Origin: Agarophyton chilense
Taxonomy: Eukaryota > Rhodophyta > Florideophyceae > Gracilariales > Gracilariaceae
Length of the DNA: 64,000 bases
NCBI GenBank assembly: GCA_030374765.1
Contig: JARGXX010000004.1
Span: forward strand, 558,001-622,000
Reading direction: 5' to 3'
Shown: in pieces, positions 57,301-64,000 of the stretch
Position numbering within the stretch: position 1 is the stretch's first letter
Layout: every line of letters begins with the position of its first letter
The notes under the pieces: model-generated
Told to the model about the DNA's origin: nothing
Databases searched by the model: none
What the model saw: only the letters and a program-made list of their open reading frames with translations
Made by a program: the position numbers and the translations under genes

Positions 57301-59361
57301 AGATTCCGTTCGAACGGGGGTTAAGGGGTCCAGTTTTGGTGCTTGGCCTTTCGGCAAAAGCGCGTTTAACGGTGCAGCCTTGTCCGCAGAGTGCGGGATG
57401 AATCGTCGGTAGACGTTTTCGAGTCCCAGAAAGGAACGAAGCTCGGTTTGCGTCCGCGGTTCTTTAGCCTCTTTGAGTGACTTAACACGAGTCTCCTCGA
57501 TTGTAACACGTCCTGGACGGATAATATGGTCGAGATACTTCACGGTGTACGTTAAGAAGCCACATTTCTTCAACTTAAGAGTGACACCCGCATCTCGAAG
57601 CGTGGTCATTATATCCCTCACATGAGTGAGGTGTTTGTCAAGATTATCTGAGAAGACGATTATGTCATCCAGGTAGATCAGGAAGGTACGCCATTTGAAG
57701 CGGGCCAATAGGATGTCGATGGCTCGCTGGAAAGTAGCGGGGGCGTTGGTAAGACCAAAAGGCATCCGTTTGAAACGGTAGAGACCGGAGTGACCCGCGA
57801 AAGCGGTTTTATTTTGGTCTTTCTTCCTTACTGGAACTTGCCAGCATCCCCAATTGGCGTCCAGGGTTGTTAAGACGGTGGCGGTGCCCAGCGAGTCAAT
57901 GTACTCGTCCATTCTTGGGATTGGATACACGTCCTTGACCGTGACGGCATTCAACCGACGGTAGTCGACGCAAAACCTCCAGGAACCATCCTGCTTTGGA
58001 GCCAGTACTACTGTAGAAGCCCACGGCGACTGAGCCGGTTCAATGACTCCTGCTCGAAGCATTTTATCCACTTGCGCCATTTCCCCCGCGCGTGCGGCGG
58101 GTCCGGCACGGTATGGGTGCTGAGAGATGGGTTTGGTGTCCGGTAGCCAATCAATCCGGTGTTCCGTAGTGGCAATCTCACCAAGGGAGCCCTCCCACAT
58201 AGTGGTGAAGTCCCTCAAGAGTTCTCACAATCGATGGCGGTGGGACTCCGGGACGTGGCTGAGATCCAGGTTCTCGAGTTCTTGGACTGGATCGGGGCGG
58301 TCACCACTCGTTGAAACGGGCTGCGTCCCTGATGTTACAGGTTGAACCCCGGGTACCGGTGATGAAACGGGTTCCGGGCTGTCCCCCTCCCTAGAGTGAA
58401 CGAGTCCGAGAACGTCGGCTGCGGTCAGCTTTGTCGGCACCATAGCGATGGGGTGCGGCATGACGGACCCTATCAATTGGTTCTTCACCAGATACTGGGG
58501 TACAGTCCCTAGATTGGCGATCAGCACGTGAGACGGTTGGTTTGGCTCCACATGGACGATTCCATTCGCAATTGTGAGGCTGTTCCTGTCATTCAGTGAC
58601 GACAACGGTTGCAAGACCCGGAGTCCGTGTTGACGAGAGGTTACTTTCACCATCATTTGGGACTCAGGCGGGACGCAAAACGACGCTGCGATGCGGAGCT
58701 TATTAGATTCACGGTTATCCGGTCCAGGTTCTTGTGCTGCCGGTAGCGGGACCTGCTTCTTCGTGGCACGCCTAAGCGGACGACGAACGATCGGAGTGGA
58801 CGATCCATCCTCCATCTCGACACGCCGTTGGCAGGGGAAGATCGCTTCGACGAAGCGGTCGCAAAAGTCGCAACCTAAGATGACTGGGGCGGCTAATTTC
58901 CGACATACGACGAAGTCGAGTTTCACCACACGAGCGCCAACGCCGACTACCAGTTCTATGAACCCCACCGTATCCTACGGTTGGTTGTTCGCGTCAGCGA
59001 CCTCCGGGACGTGGTCGCGGCGGATCCTAGATTGCAATGCAGGCGGTAACACTTCCTCCACGACAAAGTTCGGACTGTCACCGGTGTCTAAGACGGTAAG
59101 GTGTCGCACCATAAACTGGGGTTAAAGGCCAAGGTCAGCATAGACCTTGTAGTTTCTCATGGTCATCACCAGAACTATATTCTGGAACCGGTTATGGGAA
59201 TCACGTTTCCACGGACGACGCAGAACACTAAAGTGTTCCGAGTTTACGTCATTGAAGGCCTCTTTCCTTGAAAGGATTTTCACCGGGGAGCGAGGCTTGG
59301 ACGCCTCGGGCGCCGTCGACCTCGACTCTGAGGGCGCCCCTCCTTGAAAGGAGACTCCCAC
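54390..59361 (-). pseudogene. Gyp-D pol: protease to chromodomain, one frame with repeated stops
   Basis: A single frame from 59361 to about 54600 carries stops at about 59122, 58970, 58225, 56974, 56338, 55771 and 55555, with no frameshift until the end. Domains: protease LDTGDSPNFV, where the usual Ala of DTGA is Asp (about 59090); RT with FCVDYRRLN and intact YLDD (about 57680); RNase H with TVDTDASDYQ and TDHESLRW; H2C2 with CTDCARNR (about 56390); integrase with VAID, LSDNG and the Glu position changed to Asn (QANQFN). A Pro/Ser/Thr-rich linker follows. The chromodomain YLVRWYGYGPDWDSDEP lies in another frame near 54490-54400. Confidence 0.9.
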
Positions 59362-59650
59362 ATTTAGTTTTAGTTTTTCTGGGCCTGCTCCGCCGGAGGC
59401 GGCTGCTCAGGACGTTGAGCAGACAAGGCCGGGGCATCAGGTCCAGAAGGTACGGCAGAAGCGTTGGGGTGACCGACCAAGTCGGTGACACGGGATTCCG
59501 GTGCAGGTACCACCCGAGCTCGGGGAAGCGACACGTGACGTGGAACATCCGTTCAATCACGGATATACGATGCAATCGGAACAGCTGCTTTGTCCTCCGG
59601 GGATAGGGCCTCGTGATTGACTACGACTTGTGCCCATTCTCGGAGAGACA

Positions 59651-61432
59651 ACACACATTGTGGAGGAGTATGGCTTGGTTTGTAGCAGAGATGACAAATC
59701 AGACCAGAAGCCGGCGTTGGGTGGCGAGGCTCGGCGAACTACACCGCGGGGCGGGTATGTCTCCAACCAGGACGCGAAAAGCGGACATTACCACTCTCTT
59801 GTGGGACGCGCGGCGCACGGACGCGACCATTATCCGCATAGAGTAGCGTGTCATCCCCAATCACGTATTGGGACTCGTCCAAGGTTGAGGGTAACTCCGT
59901 TGGGGGGATGGAATGAACGTTGCTATGGGCTAGCTTCACGTTATCATAATCCCTTCGAGAGGCCTGTTCGTCGATCATCGAAGCTGACGGGGTACCCGAT
60001 TGTAACATCAACGCTTTTGCGGATCTAACCCTGAATCCAGGAGTGCGTGCGCGCAGGGCTTCACCTTCTGCGCGAGCGAACTGCACTAGTTCCAAGTACG
60101 TGGCTTTGGGTCTATCTTCTCGACGTCGAGCAACAAGAGTCCGGATCGCCGGGTCCAAACCATCGAAAAACATGGTACAACGCTCTTCAGTGGGGTAAAC
60201 ATTGCCACAGCGGTGGAGGGCCTTGTTAAGGCGCGACGAATAATCGGTTTCCGACTCGCCTGGACGTTGGCGAGTGTCCCGCAGGGCGCGTATAGCCTGC
60301 TGAATGGCGGAGCTAGTAGCATACGACCTCAGGAGGTACTGAACTGCTTCATGCCAGCATGTGACCCCTCCGTCGAAGGCGCGTGATGAACCTCTGATAG
60401 AGTGATACTGGTGTCTTCTGCAAGCACACGTAAGAAGTACGGTAAGGCAATGTAGGCCTTTCCCTCGTTCATTCCAAGGATGTCAGCTTCCGCGACAAAG
60501 CGTGCCAAGAAATCCAACACCAATATTGGGTCTTCTCCAGAAAACAACTGGTTTTGTAGTGAGAGCTGCATTCGCTTATTGCAGTCCTTCACTCTTCCCG
60601 TACCACGGGGTGTACGATCCAAAGAGGAGTCCTCCAAACGGTAGTACCGGTATGATAAGAGCTTCTTAAAGAGCGAATTCGTCGGTTTCAGCTCCTTCAA
60701 ACCTGTGTGCTTCCTTCTCTTTGTGCGGGCACGGATCACACCATGGGTAGTTGTTGACCGCTTAGAGCGTGATGAACGCTAACGGCGAGCTACTTCCACC
60801 GATGAGTCGGAAGAGTCGGACTCCGAGGATGAGGAATCTGACGGTTCGGGATCCGTGTTCCTTCGCTTCTTTCGAGCCTGGCGGTTCTTTTCCTTATTTC
60901 CTTTGTGGGATACTGCAAACGGCTCGGCCGGATCATCCCCCGACATTAAGGTTTGTTCCAACGTCTCGAGACGGCTTCGGACGCGCGAGAATTTGTCCGT
61001 AACGTCCTTGACAAAGGCCGAGGGTCCACCAAGGGACTCTAGAATCGAGTTCACATCCGCACGGAGGACACGGAGGTCCTCAGAAAAATCCTCCGTAGCA
61101 GTGTCGTTTACCTTCTTGCGAAGGGAATCGAACTCCTCTGCAAGGATGACTTGAGCTTCCCGCATAGAGCGGAGTTGCTCTTCCACAGCTGCAAAGCTGG
61201 GATGGAGAGTGACGTCCCTAGCAGGGGAGGGCATCTGGTCGGCGGTAGACGCCGGTCCTGCTCCACTTGCAGGGGCTGTCGAATCAGAGACAGGAGGTCT
61301 TGAGGTCCTTCCACCTGGCACGCCAGTCGATCTACCGGTATGCGACCGTGAAAGAACCGAGATACTGGATGGTTGCGATGGTTCCGGTGCACCGGTTTCA
61401 CTTCGCGTCCTCGGACGGTCTTTGGACGACAT
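59651..61432 (-). pseudogene. Gyp-D gag with zinc knuckle, broken
   Basis: ATG at 61432 (MSSKDRPRTRSETG). Order: Pro/Ser-rich N terminus; coiled coil (SRVRSRLETLEQTLM); basic and Ser/Asp tract; a TAG at about 60780; same-frame continuation with RKHTGLKELKPTN and LLSYRYYRLEDSS; frameshift near 60410; then the frame with HRCGNVYPTEERC and MFFDGLDPAIRTLV to about 59739; a TAG; then the knuckle CHLCYKPSHTPPQC (CX2CX4HX4C) near 59690-59651. It is the closest relative of the Gyp-A gag in this window. Confidence 0.85.
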
Positions 61433-61576
61433 GAGATCAGAATCCGTTACACGTGAGTATCCAAACCCGATCGGCTAGTGGGGCCAAGAAACTTCCTCAA
61501 AGAGGGCAACTGAGATCAACCTCAATTTGTGAGTCCTCTTTCCGATTAATCGTGACTGAGTGTGCCCGACTCAACC

Positions 61577-61594
61577 TTCTAAGTCGGGAGACCA
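61577..61594 (-). other. Primer binding site of Gyp-D
   Basis: TGGTCTCCCGACTTAGAA on the minus strand, four bases inside the LTR. Confidence 0.85.
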
Positions 61595-61598
61595 GTTT

Positions 61599-62479
61599 GT
61601 AGGACAACGCTTGGAGCAGAGACATCACGAAGATGTTCGGGATCTTCCTCTCTTGAGAGACACGCCTCAGGCGAAGGAGACGCGTCCCAGCAGAGCACAG
61701 AAACAGAGCCACTCTGGAAAGGCACGACGGAGCCGGGTGTAAGACCGAGGCCAATCCGGCGGGATATACCTAGAGTGTTTAGGTGAGCACGGCACAGTCC
61801 GGAGTGTGACCAGTCCTAGGCGGAGCGGTACCACAGCGATCGTCGGAGAAGGAGCGAGGACTCGTATGATAAGGACGAGCGGGGTGAGTGAGGCGGCCTC
61901 TCACGAGAGCCAAAAAGGAGAACAAGAGGAAACGGGGGCGAGACCCTATACAGCGGCGAGACTACGACAAGTGTAGGCGATTAAATATGAACCTACAGTG
62001 GTGGTAGCACTCTGGTTGACAGAGGGGTGGATGAACTAACGTGCGACAGGCGCTCACGCAGTATGCGGTGAAGACGCGCCGAAGGCGAAAAGTTCAGAGC
62101 CAAGACTCCCTCCTTGGTCTCCCAAGAGAGTGTTTACTGTGGAGCAGTGCTCAACCTCCTAAGTAGTGTGGCGCGCGGCCCCTGACAGTGGGCGCGCGCC
62201 CGAAAAATAGACACTAAATAGCGATAGCGTAGCTAAATATATACTAAATAATACTAAATAATACTAACCATTAGTTAGAATCCGGGCCACGTGTGGCACG
62301 CCTCGCACTCGAGCGTCGGCATCCGTGCAGTCCACGTGTTCCACCAGTGTGCACTTCCGGTTCTAACCGGCCGTCAGCACGCAAAAGTGGTATAGCTTGT
62401 CATAGACCAAGCTAGTCCTCAAGCGAGCGAACTCTCTAATTCCTGCGAAGAAACCCCCTTGGAAGGGCAATGTCCTTCA
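61599..62479 (-). repeat. 5' LTR of Gyp-D
   Basis: 881 bp, nearly identical to 41692-42573. The primer binding site, identical to that of Gyp-C and Gyp-E, lies at 61577-61594 on the minus strand. Confidence 0.93.
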
Positions 62480-63031
62480 TAACTTTGATGGTCCAGATTG
62501 CTATAACTTTTATTGGCATGATTTACGAAAAGAAAAGAAAGAATTTCTGACCAGACATTCAGGAGGCGCATCAGTAATGGTTTGGGTTGGAATCTCTACG
62601 AAAGGAGCAACTGGTATGGCTTTTGTTGAAACTACAATGAACTCTGAGAAGTATGCTGAGGTTCTAGAAAACTATCTTTTACATTTTGCATACCGTATGC
62701 ACGGAGAAGAATTCATTTTTCAGCAAGATAATGCACCTGTGCATAAGTCCAATTCTATGAAACAGTGGTTCAATAGTCTAAATATGTCGGTTATGGAATG
62801 GGCTGCGCGCTCTCCTGTCCTCAACACTATCGAAAACATTTGGGGAATGTTGGTTAGAATGGTTTATGGGCAAGGAAGGCAATTTGATACAGTTTTTGAT
62901 CTAAAAAATTGTATCAAAGATTGCTGGGAAAAAATTGACTGTAATGCTATCAATCCTTTTATAGAATCAATGCCAAAGCGTTGTATAAGTGTTATACATG
63001 CTAAAGGAGCAAAAAAACTCGCGTTAGAATA
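62480..63031 (+). pseudogene. Tc1 transposase, C-terminal half
   Basis: Begins FDGPDCYNFYWHDLRKEKK directly after the Gyp-D LTR and is open to the stop at 63030. The second catalytic Asp is in FQQDNAPVHKS. Thirty-four residues later comes the Glu of NTIENIW, giving DD34E spacing. The usual SPDLNPIEN is SPVLNTIEN here. This half has no stops, so decay is concentrated in the N-terminal half. Confidence 0.85.
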
Positions 63032-63174
63032 AAAAGGATGCAATAAAGGTTATGTTTTTGAAACAGTGTTTTTACTTGAAAATTTTTTCACACTGATTTT
63101 GTTAGTTTTACTGTAGCCAAAACGTCGATTTTTGGAAAATTTGGGCGAGGGATATGATTTTTAAACAGACTTTA

Positions 63175-63999
63175 CGATATTTGCAGGTGGCCGTTTTAAT
63201 TACGACTGTGAACCGCAATATCAAGCCCAACAATGCTTCAGCGTACTCCACGGAAGAAACGTAACTATCTGCATCCACTATTCTCTCTTTTGTAGTCCAT
63301 AGTTCGTATAAATCAACCAATATGTTTTTTCCATCGTTGATATTTGAATCTTTTTTTCATACCGCTTTTACTATTCTAATGTGGCAAGTTTAAACCACAT
63401 ACAATTTTCGACTTTCGGCACGCGATATCTTCTGTCTCAAGGCCGCTTTCTGGCTTTCGGTTTAATGACACATAGTTAGTGTCTCCTACATCAACCCAAG
63501 AACCTCTAAGACCGTATCAACGACTCAGAGGTTCATCAACACACAAATGATAAGAAGTGGTGAAATTCTGCTGTCTGTGAGTGTTAATGGACCTGACCAA
63601 ATTCTCGAACTTACTCCACTCCTTTGCCTCGCTGTACTCTATACTATTGTCTTTATTGTAACAGCTGAATTTGATACAATGTCGCAGGTCTTCCCAACGA
63701 CCTCTGCTTAGAAATTGAGAGAAGTAGGCTGGTTTTAAAAGGTATGTCATACCATTTCGCTTCCAAAGATCACGACGATCAGAAAAATTGTAGGTCGTCA
63801 TTAATACCAAAGTGACTAAAAACTTAATGACCTCGCCTAAGTCTGTTTCGATAATTCCACTCTTTTTGAGCTCCATATTTGTCATTGGCACCATTTCAGT
63901 CAGGAATGCCATCGGAAACACCCACAGAAAGTAGTCGAAGATTGTTATGTGCTCGAGAGCAGTGCCTTCTCGAATAATAGTTCCATATGGCCCATGCAT
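63175..63999 (-). pseudogene. piggyBac transposase, N-terminal and catalytic part
   Basis: Starts beyond the window edge. It contains FDYFLWVFPMAFLTEMV, NMELKKSG and YHLCVDEPLSR, where the Asp of VDE is the first catalytic Asp. A TGA at about 63515 replaces the Trp expected before YGLRGSW, and a TAG follows near 63385. The later frame holds ELWTTKERIVDADSYVSS; the Asp in ADS is the second catalytic Asp. It then reaches the Tc1 insertion point after ATCKYR. Stops show it is inactive. Confidence 0.75.
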
Positions 64000-64000
64000 T

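Larger units (their letters stand above)
41692..62479 (-). mobile_element. Gyp-D: Ty3/gypsy element on the minus strand, containing Gyp-E
   Basis: LTRs are 61599-62479 (element 5') and 41692-42573 (element 3'), 881 and 882 bp, nearly identical, with ends TGTAGGACA...TGTCCTTCA. Target duplication TAACC / TAACT. Without Gyp-E the element is about 10.2 kb. It has gag, CCHC knuckle, protease, RT-RNase H, integrase, chromodomain and an antisense ORF. Stops, frameshifts and a lost integrase Glu make it defective. Confidence 0.93.
41095..63172 (+). mobile_element. Tc1-type (DD34E) transposon, split by Gyp-D
   Basis: Flanked by TA on both sides (41093-41094, 63173-63174). The left terminal repeat begins CAGTGCGTTTCAAAAACATA at 41095. 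The right end, 63147-63172, is its imperfect inverse. Without the Gyp-D insert it is about 1.28 kb, the normal Tc1 size. The gypsy element sits at 41692-62479 with a 5-bp duplication TAACC / TAACT. Confidence 0.88.
40433..63999 (-). mobile_element. piggyBac-type transposon relic, interrupted by Tc1 and two gypsy elements
   Basis: Coding pieces lie at 63999-63175 and 41092-40433, both on the minus strand. The first piece includes the N-terminal DDE_Tnp_1_7 region and runs off the window. Collapsing the two TA copies around Tc1 (41093-41094 and 63173-63174) makes the frame continue without interruption (...ATCKYR then MSFFNSKIMTRKG...). This shows that Tc1 inserted into piggyBac coding DNA. The element ends (TTAA-type termini) were not found. 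Confidence 0.75.

Noticed and set aside
1..64000. CRISPR arrays, bacterial operons, riboswitches or rRNA genes
   Set aside because: No regularly spaced repeat-spacer pattern, no operon structure and no rRNA-like sequence was seen; the content is eukaryotic.

Overview
This is nuclear DNA of a eukaryote. It has spliceosomal GT-AG introns and five classes of eukaryotic transposon: Ty1/copia, Ty3/gypsy, Tc1, PIF/Harbinger and piggyBac. Nothing bacterial is present. Short introns, a single host gene among nested LTR elements and algal-looking transposon relatives would fit a red alga or another alga, but that is a weak inference.

Layout. 1-2696: left-truncated gypsy element Gyp-A (minus strand), sitting in the protease region of a copia element whose pol runs 2697-5791. 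5792-9275: decayed DNA with an old inverted solo LTR of the Gyp-E family (8188-8901). 9276-11244: copia-like pol debris and half a Harbinger transposase, scrambled by an inversion between two inverted LTRs. 11245-20353: Gyp-B. 20354-20960: the other Harbinger half. 21050-29816: Gyp-C. 29817-31364: decayed ORF split by a solo LTR of the Gyp-B family. 33307-39054 (minus): the only convincing host gene, four exons coding 1841 residues. 40433-63999: a four-level nest in which piggyBac contains Tc1, Tc1 contains Gyp-D, and Gyp-D contains Gyp-E.

The host gene encodes five consecutive bestrophin (RFP-TM anion channel) domains in one polypeptide. Bestrophins normally assemble as homopentamers, so this chain has exactly the domain count needed to build a whole channel alone. 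It is the most interesting object in the window.

The four complete gypsy elements (B, C, D, E) are chromodomain-type elements ordered gag, CCHC zinc knuckle, protease, RT-RNase H, integrase, chromodomain. All appear to use the same primer tRNA. All four also carry a reading frame on the antisense strand between pol and the 3' LTR; in D and E these antisense proteins are clearly homologous. Every element is damaged by stops, frameshifts or lost integrase residues, so none looks autonomous, but boundaries are sharp enough to reconstruct the order of insertions and one inversion.
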